Below, in pieces: positions 7,929 through 16,862 of a stretch of 64,000 nucleotides of DNA. Both the position numbers and the translations under genes were made by a program. The stretch lies in assembly GCA_937928635.1 (NCBI GenBank), contig CALFWM010000040.1, positions 62,001 to 126,000 of the forward strand, read 5' to 3'. Each line of letters starts with the position of its first letter. Position 1 is the first letter of the stretch. This DNA comes from an uncultured Sulfitobacter sp. Lineage in GTDB: Bacteria; Pseudomonadota; Alphaproteobacteria; Rhodobacterales; Rhodobacteraceae. A model generated the notes under the pieces. The model saw only the letters and a program-made list of their open reading frames with translations. It was not told the DNA's origin and made no database searches.

Positions 7929-9134
7929 ATGAAGAGAAGCACATTTTTAAGAGGGTTGGCCGTGACGGCCGCGCTGGGCATGCTGCCGATGGCTGGTTTT
8001 GCGCAGGACACCATCAAGGTGGGTGAGATCAACCATTACAAACGCCTCGCCGCCTTTGCCGGCCCCTACAAACAGGGCATTGAACTTGCACTTGAGGAAA
8101 TCAACGCCGCCGGGGGGGTGTTGGGCAAACCGTTGGAATTCATCTTCCGTGATGACCAAGGTGAACCGGGTGAGGCGATTAAAATCGCTGAGGAGTTGAT
8201 GTCGCGCGAAGGCACCGTGATGCTGACTGGCTCAATCCTGTCCAACGTGGGTCTCGCGATTTCCTCCTTTGCGGGGGAAAAGGGCTATGTCTATCTGGCG
8301 TCCGAACCTCTTGCGGATAGCCTCGTCTGGGCGGCAGGCAACAAATATACGTTCCGCCTGCGCTCTTCGACACATATGCAGGCCTCTATGCTGGCAGAAG
8401 CCGCCGCCGAAAGCGGTGCAAACACATTTGCCACCATCGCGCCGAACTATGCCTACGGCAAAGACGCGGTTGCCGCGTTCAAGGCCGCCTTGCTGAAACT
8501 GAAACCCGATGCGGAGTTCGTGGCCGAGCAATGGCCCGCCGTGTTCAAAATCGACGCCGGTGCCGAAGTACAAGCGTTGGAGCGTGCCAAACCGGATGCG
8601 ATCTACAACGTGACCTTTGGCCCCGACCTCGCCAAGTTCGTGCGCGAAGGTGGCGACCGTGGGCTGTTTGAGGGCCGCAAGGTCTTTGGCCTGCTCTCGG
8701 GTGAGCCGGAATACATCGACCCCCTGGGCGACGAGGCGCCCGAGGGTTGGACCGTGACAGGCTACCCTTGGTATGACCTCAAAGACGGCCCCGGTGGAGA
8801 TTTCGTGGCCGCCTATCAGGCGCGCTATGATGACTATCCGCGTTTGGGGTCCATGGTTGGCTACATGACGGCTCAAACCATCGCGGCAGCCCTGACCAAA
8901 GCGGGATCCACGGAAACTGAAGCCATCCGTATGGCGTTTGAAGGTCTCAACGTAGACACACCCGTCGGGCCGATCGTCTTCCGCGAGGCAGACAATCAAT
9001 CCACCATGGGTGCTTACGTCGGCACCACGGCCCTGCGTGATGGCGGCGGCGTGATGGTGGACTGGGCCTACAAAAACGGGGGGGATTATCTGCCGACACC
9101 GGAAGAGGTCAAAGCCTTGCGTCCGGCAGAATAA
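7929..9134 (+). CDS. ABC importer periplasmic substrate-binding protein (LivK type)
   Basis: The 401-residue protein starts with a signal peptide (MKRSTFLRG, a hydrophobic run, cleavage near AGFAQ at about 25). The mature part has the type I periplasmic-binding fold of the branched-chain amino acid/amide family, including GIELALEEINAAGG and FRDDQGEPGEA. AGGGAG precedes the ATG. Members of this family bind amino acids, amides, urea or aromatic acids. Co-transcription with the Rieske gene points to uptake of an aromatic or heterocyclic acid, which is inference. Confidence 0.9.
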   Translation: MKRSTFLRGLAVTAALGMLPMAGFAQDTIKVGEINHYKRLAAFAGPYKQGIELALEEINAAGGVLGKPLEFIFRDDQGEPGEAIKIAEELMSREGTVMLTGSILSNVGLAISSFAGEKGYVYLASEPLADSLVWAAGNKYTFRLRSSTHMQASMLAEAAAESGANTFATIAPNYAYGKDAVAAFKAALLKLKPDAEFVAEQWPAVFKIDAGAEVQALERAKPDAIYNVTFGPDLAKFVREGGDRGLFEGRKVFGLLSGEPEYIDPLGDEAPEGWTVTGYPWYDLKDGPGGDFVAAYQARYDDYPRLGSMVGYMTAQTIAAALTKAGSTETEAIRMAFEGLNVDTPVGPIVFREADNQSTMGAYVGTTALRDGGGVMVDWAYKNGGDYLPTPEEVKALRPAE

Positions 9135-9139
9135 ACCTA

Positions 9140-9169
9140 CAGGCCCCCGACAATGCGCTTGGGGGCCTG
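9140..9169 (+). terminator. Hairpin after the binding-protein gene
   Basis: CAGGCCCCC at 9140-9148 pairs perfectly with GGGGGCCTG at 9161-9169. There is no U-run, so it is more likely a 3'-end stabilising or partial-termination hairpin. That would leave more binding-protein mRNA than permease mRNA, a common arrangement in such operons. Confidence 0.6.
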
Positions 9170-9207
9170 ACCTTAACACATCCCTATCTGATCGGACCTG
9201 ACGCCGC

Positions 9208-11067
9208 ATGGAATTCTTTGTCGCTCAAATCCTGACCGGCCTTGCGAATGCAAGTTCGCTGTTTCTGGTCGCCTGCGGGCTGTCCCTGATCTTTGGCGTC
9301 ACGCGGATTGTGAACTTCGCCCATGGCTCCCTTTATATGCTGGGGGCCTATATCGGCTATTCGCTGATGCAGGTACTGCCCGGGGGTGTTGGCTTTTGGG
9401 GCTCGATCATCCTTGCGGGCGTCGCCGTGGGCATCATTGGCGTGCTGATCGAAATGCTGGTGCTGCGCCCTGTGTATCGCGCGCCGGAGCTGTTTCAGCT
9501 GGTCGCCACCTTTGGCGTCATTCTCGTCATTCAAGACCTTACCCTCATTATCTGGGGCCCCGAAGACCTGCTTGGCCCCCGCGCGCCGGGCTTGCGGGGT
9601 GTGTTCCGCATCATGGGCGAGCCGATCCCGAAATACGACATCGTCCTCTTGGTCATAACCCCCTTCGTTGCGCTTGGCCTGTGGTATCTGATCACCCAAA
9701 CCCGCCTTGGTGTGCTGGTGCGTGCCGCTACGCAAGACCGCGAAATGGTCGGCGCGCTGGGCGTCAATCAGGTGTGGCTCTTTACCGGCGTTTTTGCGCT
9801 GGGTTCTGCGCTGGCGGGTCTTGGCGGCGCGCTGCAACTGCCCAAAGGGGGCGCGGATCTTCTGATGGATTTTAACATTCTTGCGCCTGTTTTTGTGGTG
9901 GTGGTCATCGGCGGCATGGGCTCGCTGCCCGGTGCCTACCTCGCCGCAATCATCATCTCCGTGCTCAACGTCTTTGGCGTGACCTATCTGCCGCAATCCA
10001 CGCTGGTGTTGATGTTCATCGTGATGATCGTGGTGCTGATGATCCGACCCTACGGGTTGTTTGGCCGCGAGGAGGTTGCAGGCGAACACGGTCAGGTGGG
10101 TGAGCCGGAGGACCCGATCAAACCCGCCTCATCCCGTGCGCGCCTGATCATTGCGTTGGGCATCGCTGCGCTTGCGTTTCTGCCGCTTTACGGCTCTTCC
10201 TTCTCACAGGTGCTCGCCACTGATGTGATGATCTTCTGCCTTTTCGCGGCCAGCCTGCATTTTCTGCTGGGTCTCGGCGGTTTGGTCAGTTTTGGCCATG
10301 CCGCGTATTATGGCGGTGGGGCCTATGTTGCGGCGCTGCTTGTGACGCATCTGAATTCGTCCATGGAAATCGCCTTTATGCTGGCCCCGATTGGGGCTGG
10401 CCTTGCTGCCCTTGCCATTGGCTGGGTGTGCTTGCGTCTGACGGGCGTTTACTTCGCCATGCTCACGCTCGCCTTTGCCCAACTGCTCTGGAGTCTTGTG
10501 TTTCAGTGGGGGGATGTGACGGGTGGCGATGATGGCCTTGTGAACATCTGGCCCTCCGATTGGCTCAACGAAACGACCGTTTATTTCTACTTCACCATGC
10601 TCTTTGCCATTGGCGGCATTCTGGTGCTGCGCCACATCGCGCATTCACCCTTTGGCTACGCCTTGCGCGCAGCACGTGACAGCAAGCGACAGGCGGAGAC
10701 GATGGGCATTGACACCCACAAGGTGCAATTACTCGCCTTTGGGTTTGCCGGGTTGATGGGTGGCCTTGCCGGTGCGCTGTTTGTGTTCTCCAAAGGCAGC
10801 GTCTTTCCCAACGAACTCGAAATCGCGCGCAGTTTTGATGCGCTGATCGTGGTGTTTCTAGGTGGTGTGAAAACACTGGCGGGCGGTGTTGTTGGCGCGG
10901 GGTTCTTCAAAGGTATCGAAGAAACCCTGACCCGTTTCGAATACTGGCGCCTTGTGATGGGTCTGCTGATCATTGGTGTGGTGATCCTGGCCCCCAATGG
11001 CATTGTCGGGTCTTTGCGCAAATTTGTGCGCCGCCTCAGGGGCGTTTCTGAGGGAGAAGGCGCATGA
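9208..11067 (+). CDS. Fused branched-chain-type ABC permease (LivH-LivM)
   Basis: The 619-residue membrane protein joins the two permeases of a LivKHMGF-type importer. Residues 1-285 are LivH-like, with FGVTRIVNFAHGSLYMLGAY early and VVVIGGMGSLPGAY near 232. A linker at about 290-310 is rich in charged residues. The rest is LivM-like, with LGGLVSFGHAAYYGGGAY and ALRAARDSKRQAETMGID, the EAA-type loop contacting the ATPases. Fusions of this kind are known in the family. The stop overlaps the livG-type start by four bases. Confidence 0.92.
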   Translation: MEFFVAQILTGLANASSLFLVACGLSLIFGVTRIVNFAHGSLYMLGAYIGYSLMQVLPGGVGFWGSIILAGVAVGIIGVLIEMLVLRPVYRAPELFQLVATFGVILVIQDLTLIIWGPEDLLGPRAPGLRGVFRIMGEPIPKYDIVLLVITPFVALGLWYLITQTRLGVLVRAATQDREMVGALGVNQVWLFTGVFALGSALAGLGGALQLPKGGADLLMDFNILAPVFVVVVIGGMGSLPGAYLAAIIISVLNVFGVTYLPQSTLVLMFIVMIVVLMIRPYGLFGREEVAGEHGQVGEPEDPIKPASSRARLIIALGIAALAFLPLYGSSFSQVLATDVMIFCLFAASLHFLLGLGGLVSFGHAAYYGGGAYVAALLVTHLNSSMEIAFMLAPIGAGLAALAIGWVCLRLTGVYFAMLTLAFAQLLWSLVFQWGDVTGGDDGLVNIWPSDWLNETTVYFYFTMLFAIGGILVLRHIAHSPFGYALRAARDSKRQAETMGIDTHKVQLLAFGFAGLMGGLAGALFVFSKGSVFPNELEIARSFDALIVVFLGGVKTLAGGVVGAGFFKGIEETLTRFEYWRLVMGLLIIGVVILAPNGIVGSLRKFVRRLRGVSEGEGA

Positions 11068-11837
11068 GTGTTGTTCTTGAAACCAAGGGCCTGACTAAAT
11101 CCTTTGGCGGTTTGGTTGCCGTTGATGATGTATCTTTCCAATTACAAAAGGGGGAGTTGCTGGCCCTGATTGGCCCCAATGGCGCGGGCAAAAGCACTTG
11201 TTTCAACATGCTGATGGGTCAACTCCCCCCGACGGCAGGTGACGTGTACCTGATGGGCGAACAGATCACCGGCCTCAAACCCCGCCAGATCTGGCGCAAG
11301 GGGGTGGGGCGGACCTTTCAGATCACCGCGACCTATAGTTCCATGACCGTGGTGGAAAATGTGCAGATGGCGCTGCTGTCTCACCACAAGGACATCTTCC
11401 GCTACGCGCCGCGCGCGCATAAAATGTACCATGCGGAGGCGATTGCCCTTTTGGAAAAAGTCGGCATGGCCGAACAGGCTGAACGCCACTGCGCCGTGCT
11501 GGCCTACGGCGATCTCAAACGCATGGAGCTGGCCATCGCGCTGGCCCATGACCCGGCGCTGCTGCTGATGGATGAACCCACTGCGGGCATGGCGCCCAAG
11601 GAACGTGTGGCGCTGATGCAATTGACCGCTGATATTGTCGAGGACCAGCAGGTCAGCGTGCTTTTCACCGAACACGACATGGATGTGGTTTTTGCCCACG
11701 CGCATCGCATCATGGTGCTGAACCGGGGCGCGCTGATCGCTGAGGGGGACGCGGGCGAAATCCGCAACAACCCGCTGGTGCAAGAGGTGTATTTGGGCGG
11801 CGGTACACTCTTTGCCGAGGAGGACACCCATGCTTGA
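11064..11837 (+). CDS. ABC importer ATP-binding protein (LivG type)
   Basis: The 257-residue ATPase has Walker A GPNGAGKS at about 36-43, a family-typical RTFQITATYSSMTVVENV segment, and Walker B LLLMDEPTAG followed by the LivG-type switch near FTEHDMD. The signature position reads AYGDLKRMELAIAL rather than the canonical LSGGQ, a frequent variation in LivG proteins (YGDQR/YGDLK). It should form a heterodimer with the next gene product on the cytoplasmic side of the fused permease. Confidence 0.92.
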   Translation: MSVVLETKGLTKSFGGLVAVDDVSFQLQKGELLALIGPNGAGKSTCFNMLMGQLPPTAGDVYLMGEQITGLKPRQIWRKGVGRTFQITATYSSMTVVENVQMALLSHHKDIFRYAPRAHKMYHAEAIALLEKVGMAEQAERHCAVLAYGDLKRMELAIALAHDPALLLMDEPTAGMAPKERVALMQLTADIVEDQQVSVLFTEHDMDVVFAHAHRIMVLNRGALIAEGDAGEIRNNPLVQEVYLGGGTLFAEEDTHA

Positions 11838-12531
11838 GGTCGAACGTATCAACAGCTTTTACGGCAAGGCCCATGTGCTGCGCGACCTCTCCCTGTCCGT
11901 GCCCAAGAGCAACGTGGTCGCCCTGCTGGGCCGCAACGGCGCGGGCAAGACGACAACGCTGAAATCCATCATGCAACTGGTGCGCCCGACCACGGGCAGC
12001 ATCACCTTTCAGGGCCGGTCAATCGCGGGGTCACAGCCCCACAAGGTTGCAAAACTGGGTCTGGGATATGTCCCCGAAGAACGCCGTATCTTTACCGATC
12101 TGACCGTGGCGGAAAACCTGCTGGTGGGCAAACAGCCCCCGCGTGAGGGCGCGGTGACATGGTCCGAGGACATGCTCTTTGACCTTTTTCCCAATCTCGC
12201 AGAGCGGCGCAACAACCGCGGCAAGGCGCTGTCGGGGGGCGAGCAGCAGATGCTGACCATCGCGCGCACGCTGATGGGCAACCCGTCCTTTGTCCTGCTT
12301 GATGAACCCAGCGAAGGGGTCGCCCCGGTGATCGTGGAACAGATGGCCAGGGTCATTCAGCAGCTTAAATCCGAGGGGCTGACCGTGTTGCTGTCAGAAC
12401 AGAACCTGCATTTCGCTCAGGCCGTGGCGGATTTGGTGGTGATTATCGAAAGTGGTGTGCAAGTTTACAATGGCACCCTTGCAGAACTCAACAGCCATCC
12501 TGAAATCCGGGATGCGTACCTTGCCGCCTGA
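11830..12531 (+). CDS. ABC importer ATP-binding protein (LivF type)
   Basis: The 233-residue ATPase has Walker A GRNGAGKT, signature LSGGEQQM and Walker B FVLLDEPSEG, followed by the LivF-typical SEQNLHFA. The ATG at 11830 was chosen because AGGAGGA stands five bases upstream and the protein then begins MLEVERINSFYG, normal for LivF. It overlaps the livG-type gene by eight bases, so the pair is translationally coupled. Confidence 0.92.
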   Translation: MLEVERINSFYGKAHVLRDLSLSVPKSNVVALLGRNGAGKTTTLKSIMQLVRPTTGSITFQGRSIAGSQPHKVAKLGLGYVPEERRIFTDLTVAENLLVGKQPPREGAVTWSEDMLFDLFPNLAERRNNRGKALSGGEQQMLTIARTLMGNPSFVLLDEPSEGVAPVIVEQMARVIQQLKSEGLTVLLSEQNLHFAQAVADLVVIIESGVQVYNGTLAELNSHPEIRDAYLAA

Positions 12532-12590
12532 TTTGGCAAACGGGGCGCGGGCAGGCATGATGGCGACATCACAATGAAAGGGCCGCGCCT

Positions 12591-13565
12591 ATGACCCTGA
12601 GTGCGCTTGGGTATATCGGCATTCAATCGCGCCGCACGCAGGAGTGGTGCGATTTTGCTTCTGGTCTTTTGGGGATGCAAAAGGTTGATGCGGGCGGGGC
12701 CACGCGCGCCTTTCGCATGGATGACCGCAAGCAACGCCTGATCGTCACGGGCGACGGGGACGAAGGCCTTGCCTTTATGGGTTGGGAGGTCGCCAGCGCG
12801 GCTGATCTGGATGCTCTGGCAAGTCGGCTGGAGAACGCGGGCGTGAAGGTTAGGGATGAAACCACCGCGCTGGCAGATCAACGCCATGTGGCGCGCCTGA
12901 TTTCCTTTCACGACCCTGGGGGCAACCGGATTGAGGTGTTTTGTGATCCCGTGCTGGCCAGTGACCCGTTTCAACCGGGCCGCTCGATCAGCGGCTTCAA
13001 CACCGGATCGCTTGGCATGGGCCATGCGGTGTTGCACGTGGAGGATGTGGACGTGTTGCTGCCGTTTTACCGCGATTTGCTGGGCTTCAAGGTGTCAGAC
13101 TACGGGGTCACGCCGTATAAATTATTTTTTTTCCACCTTAACGGACGGCATCACAGCTTTGCCATGGTGGGCAGTGGCACGCGCGGGTTGCATCATTTCA
13201 TGGTTGAGGTCTGCGCACTGGATGATCTGGGGCAGGGCTATGACATCGCGCTGCAAGGTGAAGATATGATCGCCTATACGCTGGGGCGGCATACCAATGA
13301 TCAGATCACGTCGTTTTACGCCAATTCACCGTCCGGGTTCTTTGTGGAATACGGCTGGGGCGGCATGGTGATTGATCCTGACAGATGGCAGGCGCATGAG
13401 ACCTTTGATGGCCCATCGCTGTGGGGGCATGAACGTTTGTATCTGCCAGAAGGGTCCGAAACCCGCAGCCGCCTGCGCGAGATGAAGCTGGACGCGGCCC
13501 GTCGGGGTGTGCGGGCACCCGACCCGACAGGCTGTGCTTGGCTTAATGGGTTGGTCAGGCGTTAA
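12591..13565 (+). CDS. Extradiol-type ring-cleavage dioxygenase (VOC family)
   Basis: The 324-residue protein has two vicinal-oxygen-chelate modules like type I extradiol dioxygenases (BphC, catechol 2,3-dioxygenase). The C-terminal module keeps an apparently complete Fe(II) site: H145 (GHAVLH), H202 (LHHFMVEV) and E253 (FVEYGWGG). It also keeps H187/H188 in GRHHSF and H234 in LGRHTND, near the usual catalytic positions. An active ring-cleavage enzyme is therefore likely. It lies 59 bases after livF on the same strand and is probably co-transcribed with the Rieske oxygenase and importer. An oxygenase, importer and ring-cleavage set suggests aerobic breakdown of an aromatic acid. The substrate is unknown. 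Confidence 0.85.
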   Translation: MTLSALGYIGIQSRRTQEWCDFASGLLGMQKVDAGGATRAFRMDDRKQRLIVTGDGDEGLAFMGWEVASAADLDALASRLENAGVKVRDETTALADQRHVARLISFHDPGGNRIEVFCDPVLASDPFQPGRSISGFNTGSLGMGHAVLHVEDVDVLLPFYRDLLGFKVSDYGVTPYKLFFFHLNGRHHSFAMVGSGTRGLHHFMVEVCALDDLGQGYDIALQGEDMIAYTLGRHTNDQITSFYANSPSGFFVEYGWGGMVIDPDRWQAHETFDGPSLWGHERLYLPEGSETRSRLREMKLDAARRGVRAPDPTGCAWLNGLVRR

Positions 13566-13591
13566 AGGTCGGGCGCTGTAGGGCCCTGATC

Positions 13592-15481
13592 CTAAGGCGT
13601 CACCAGATTGAACCACAGGTCAAATCGGTCATGCAGATCAAGCCATGTTTGCACAATCTCTTCCGGGCCATTGATCTGAACCCCCGCGGCCATCGCCTGT
13701 GCCAAGGTCAGCGTGCCAGTGGCAAGCGCCTCCATCTGGGATCGGGTCAGGGTGATTTCAGCGTCTACCGGGCCGAGGGCCGCATCTGCCCCCTTGCGAC
13801 AAAACGCGACCTGACGTGCCACGCTGGTGCGCACCGGTGTGCCATCCACGATAAAGCGCAAGGCCAATGTCACGCCGCGTGCGCGCACCGGGTTCAGGCG
13901 CAGGGCCATGGCGTCAAACCAGTCAATCGGGTCCAGTTCTGCCGCAAGGTCCGCATTGCGCCCGCCCGCCGCCGGGATCGGCTGCACCCCGTTTTGCAGC
14001 TCCTGCGCGCCCTTGAGATAAACATTGCGCATGATGCCGCTTTCGGCGCGGTAGCCCTGGTTCTGGTAGACCTGTGCCAGCAGGCTGTACAGCTCTGGGT
14101 TCTCTTCCTCGGCAAACACCGCGTGGTTCAACAAGGTTGCGGCCCATTGCAGGTCATCCTGATGCATGGCCATACGGGCAAGCTCGATCACCCGGTCCAC
14201 CCCACCCATGGCCGCCACATAACGCGCGCCGACGTCTGCAGGCGGCAAAGGGTCCAGGTTGAGCGGTCGGCCATCGTAAAATCCGAAATAACGCTGGTAA
14301 ATCGCACGGGCGTTAAAGGTCAACGCCCCGTAATAGCCCCGCGCGTGAAAACACTCTGACAGCCAGTCGGGTTCCTGGATCAGGGCGGCGATCTCATCCG
14401 GGCCATGGCCCAGATTGGCCAGCCGCAGGGTCTGGTCATGGGTGTATTTGTAAATATCGCGCTGTTCGGCCAGAAACTGGCGCACCTCGCCGCCGCCCCA
14501 CACCGGCCAATTGTGCGAATTGATCAACACGTCGGTGCGTTCGCCAAACAGCAACAATGCCTCATCAATGCAACGCGCCCAGAGTCGCGCATCGCGCACC
14601 TCCGCGCCGCGCGGGGGCAGCAGGTTGTGCATGTTTTGCGTGCAAACCTCCGCCATGCACAGCAGATGATGATCCGGCAGGTAAAAGGTAAACTCTGCCG
14701 GGGCCTCCGTGCCCGATGCCATCTGAAATTCAAACCGCACACCGTCGATCACCCGCGTTTCGCCGGTTTCATTGATGTACTCAGAGGGCGGCGCAAAGCC
14801 ACGTGTGCCGCGCCCCGGCGTCTTGCCAATGCCGCCATCCACCAGCCCCTCGGGCCCAAACGGCAGGCCGATGCCAAATTGATAGATCGCGCGGCGCGCC
14901 ATTGCATTGCCGCCCAGCACGCCCTCAGAGGCGGCGTAGGCCATAAAGTCCTTGGGCGCGTAAATCGGGGGATAACCAGCAGGGTCATCGCCCACCACAC
15001 CACGGATGCCGCCAAAATGATCAGGGTGGCAATGGGTCACAATCACCGCGCTGACCGGCCGGGCGCCAAGCGTGTCGTTGATCATCGTCAGAACCGCAGT
15101 AGAGGTTTCGCGGGTCATCAGCGGGTCAACGATGATCCATCCGGTTTTGCCCCGGATTAGGGTGATGTTGGCATAATCACAGGCGCGCGCCTGCCACACA
15201 CCGTTGCAGACCTCAAACAGCCCGTTGATGGCATTCAGCTGTCCATGACGCCAGAGCGAGGGGTTCACGGTGTCCGGGCAAGGAGCGTTCAGAAAGTCGA
15301 ACCATACGTTATCCCACGCCAGACCACCATCTGCGCGCGCAACGCCACCTGCGGGCAGTGCCGCGATCCACCCCCGGCGGGCGTCCTCAAACGCTTTTTG
15401 ATCGGCGAGGGGCAGGTTATCTGCAACGGCTTTGTTGTGGGCGATGGTGCCGGGCAAGGGAGGCGGAGGAGGCGCGGGCAT
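13592..15481 (-). CDS. Alkyl sulfatase-type metallo-beta-lactamase fold hydrolase
   Basis: The 629-residue protein has the class III sulfatase layout known from SdsA1. An N-terminal metallo-beta-lactamase domain has THCHPDHFGG at 149-158 (H150, H152, D154, H155), and the later ligands EVCTQNMHNL and NSHNWPVWGG are visible. A helical dimerisation region follows, then a C-terminal SCP2-like domain from about residue 500. The family hydrolyses primary alkyl sulfates or related linear compounds. No clear Sec signal is seen at the proline-rich N-terminus (MPAPPPPPLPG). It ends 27 bases from the convergent dioxygenase gene and seems to be transcribed alone. Confidence 0.85.
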   Translation of the reverse strand: MPAPPPPPLPGTIAHNKAVADNLPLADQKAFEDARRGWIAALPAGGVARADGGLAWDNVWFDFLNAPCPDTVNPSLWRHGQLNAINGLFEVCNGVWQARACDYANITLIRGKTGWIIVDPLMTRETSTAVLTMINDTLGARPVSAVIVTHCHPDHFGGIRGVVGDDPAGYPPIYAPKDFMAYAASEGVLGGNAMARRAIYQFGIGLPFGPEGLVDGGIGKTPGRGTRGFAPPSEYINETGETRVIDGVRFEFQMASGTEAPAEFTFYLPDHHLLCMAEVCTQNMHNLLPPRGAEVRDARLWARCIDEALLLFGERTDVLINSHNWPVWGGGEVRQFLAEQRDIYKYTHDQTLRLANLGHGPDEIAALIQEPDWLSECFHARGYYGALTFNARAIYQRYFGFYDGRPLNLDPLPPADVGARYVAAMGGVDRVIELARMAMHQDDLQWAATLLNHAVFAEEENPELYSLLAQVYQNQGYRAESGIMRNVYLKGAQELQNGVQPIPAAGGRNADLAAELDPIDWFDAMALRLNPVRARGVTLALRFIVDGTPVRTSVARQVAFCRKGADAALGPVDAEITLTRSQMEALATGTLTLAQAMAAGVQINGPEEIVQTWLDLHDRFDLWFNLVTP

Positions 15482-15541
15482 AAGGCAGCTTTCAGGTCAG
15501 GATGTGCACGAGCTTACCAAGACACTTGCCTGTGCCAAATG

Positions 15542-15572
15542 AAAAAGGCCCCGCAGGCGCAACCCTGCGGGA
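15542..15572 (-). terminator. Rho-independent terminator for the HtrA-type gene
   Basis: Read on the minus strand, CCCGCAGG and CCTGCGGG form a GC-rich stem, followed by CCTTTTTC. It begins about 35 bases after the protease stop. A second stem at 15579-15599 (CCAACGTC with GACGTTGG) lies between the two, so the 3' end may fold into tandem hairpins. Confidence 0.82.
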
Positions 15573-15606
15573 CCAGTGCCAACGTCGAAGGGACGTTGGA
15601 GACAGG

Positions 15607-16707
15607 TCAGGCTTCCTGGGGACTGAGGATGCCCACCGTGACGGCAAGTGTCTGTTTTTTGCCTTTACGCAACACGACCAGCTCTGATTCAGCCAGTGGC
15701 TCCGTGGTGGCTACAGCGCGGGTCAGGTCACGCAATTCGTTGATTTCGGTATCGCCAAAGGACAGGATGATATCGCCTTTGCGCAGCCCGGCGGTGGCGG
15801 CGGGGCTGTCGGCACTCACGGCCTCAACCACAGCGCCGCGCGGGCTGTCATAGCCCAGCACATCAGCGATCTCTTCGCTCATCGGGCGGATGTTCACACC
15901 CAGCCAGCCGCGCGCGATTTTTCCATCGTCGGCCAAATCCGCGACAACCGTCTGCACCAGATCCGAGGGCACGGCAAAGCCGATCCCGACAGAACCGCCG
16001 CCCGGAGAGATGATTGCGGTGTTTACGCCAATCACCTCACCAGCGTTGTTAAAGAGCGGCCCGCCGGAGTTGCCCTGGTTGATTGCCGCATCCGTCTGGA
16101 TGAAATCGTCAAAGGTGCCGGCGTTGATGTTGCGGGACAAGGCCGAGATGATGCCGGATGTCACTGTGCCGCCCAAGCCAAAGGGGTTGCCCACGGCGAC
16201 AACTTCATCCCCGACCCGCAGGAGGTCAGAGGGGCCAAAGGACACGGTTGGCAGGTTCGCATCCGCCTTGATCTTGAGCAGGGCAATGTCAGTCATCGGG
16301 TCGCTGCCCAGAACCTCGGCCTCAAACTTGCGACCATCCGACAGCTTGACCTTTACCTTTTCGGCGCCGTCCACCACATGGGCGTTGGTGACGATCTGGC
16401 CCGCCTCGGAAATGATGAACCCTGATCCCAAACCTGCGCGCGGGGCGCTGCGTTGATCGGGTATCATGTCTTCAAAACGACGGCGCAGTTCATCGGGCAA
16501 ATTACCGGGCAGGCCGTTGCGGACCTGATCCGTTTTGCCTTCGACCTCAATAAACACCACGGCGGGGGAGACCGCCTCAACCAGATCACCATACCCGCCG
16601 GGCGGCACCGCATGGGCCGGATTTGGGGCCAGCGTCAGGGCGGATGTGGCCATCAAGGCCCCTGTCAGGGCCAGTACACTGGTGGTTTTTGTCAAAAAGA
16701 ACGTCAT
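15607..16707 (-). CDS. Periplasmic HtrA/DegP-type serine protease with one PDZ domain
   Basis: The 366-residue protease has a signal peptide (MTFFLTKTTS, hydrophobic run, cleavage near ALA/AHA at about 23-33). A trypsin-like domain carries the triad H110 (TNAHVVDG), D140 (DPMTDIALLK) and S214 (GNSGGPLFN). A single PDZ domain lies at about 265-355 (GWLGVNIRP, ATAGLRKGDIILSFGD). DegP has two PDZ domains, so this is closer to DegS/HtrA short forms. HtrA proteins degrade misfolded envelope proteins. The start at 16707 follows GAGGAG. An in-frame ATG at 16713 is too close to that site. It is divergent from a two-component system that may control it. Confidence 0.9.
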   Translation of the reverse strand: MTFFLTKTTSVLALTGALMATSALTLAPNPAHAVPPGGYGDLVEAVSPAVVFIEVEGKTDQVRNGLPGNLPDELRRRFEDMIPDQRSAPRAGLGSGFIISEAGQIVTNAHVVDGAEKVKVKLSDGRKFEAEVLGSDPMTDIALLKIKADANLPTVSFGPSDLLRVGDEVVAVGNPFGLGGTVTSGIISALSRNINAGTFDDFIQTDAAINQGNSGGPLFNNAGEVIGVNTAIISPGGGSVGIGFAVPSDLVQTVVADLADDGKIARGWLGVNIRPMSEEIADVLGYDSPRGAVVEAVSADSPAATAGLRKGDIILSFGDTEINELRDLTRAVATTEPLAESELVVLRKGKKQTLAVTVGILSPQEA

Positions 16708-16780
16708 ATGCATCTCCTCGCAGCTTGGTTCGTCCCACCCTAAATGGGGCAGGTAGGATACAGCGGTGTTCCCGGCGTTA

Positions 16781-16792
16781 TACAATTTTGTA
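16781..16792. promoter_or_regulatory. Candidate operator between the protease and response regulator genes
   Basis: TACAATTTTGTA is a 12-base inverted repeat (TACAA, TT, TTGTA) in the 155-base divergent interval, in an otherwise GC-rich stretch. It is a possible site for the adjacent response regulator. Nothing else supports it. Confidence 0.3.
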
Positions 16793-16862
16793 AGAATTGC
16801 CCTCAGGTGCTGCGGGGCACCCATATTGGGCGTATCAAGGGCCTGACCATGAGAGCAAAAAT

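Noticed and set aside
9184..10089. Long minus-strand reading frame opposite the fused permease
   Set aside because: Its sequence is rich in His, Gln and Arg, as expected of an antisense shadow of hydrophobic codons. The + strand permease is unambiguous.
13631..14359. Long + strand frame opposite the alkyl-sulfatase gene
   Set aside because: It is a shadow of a clear 629-residue hydrolase. No motif or ribosome site.
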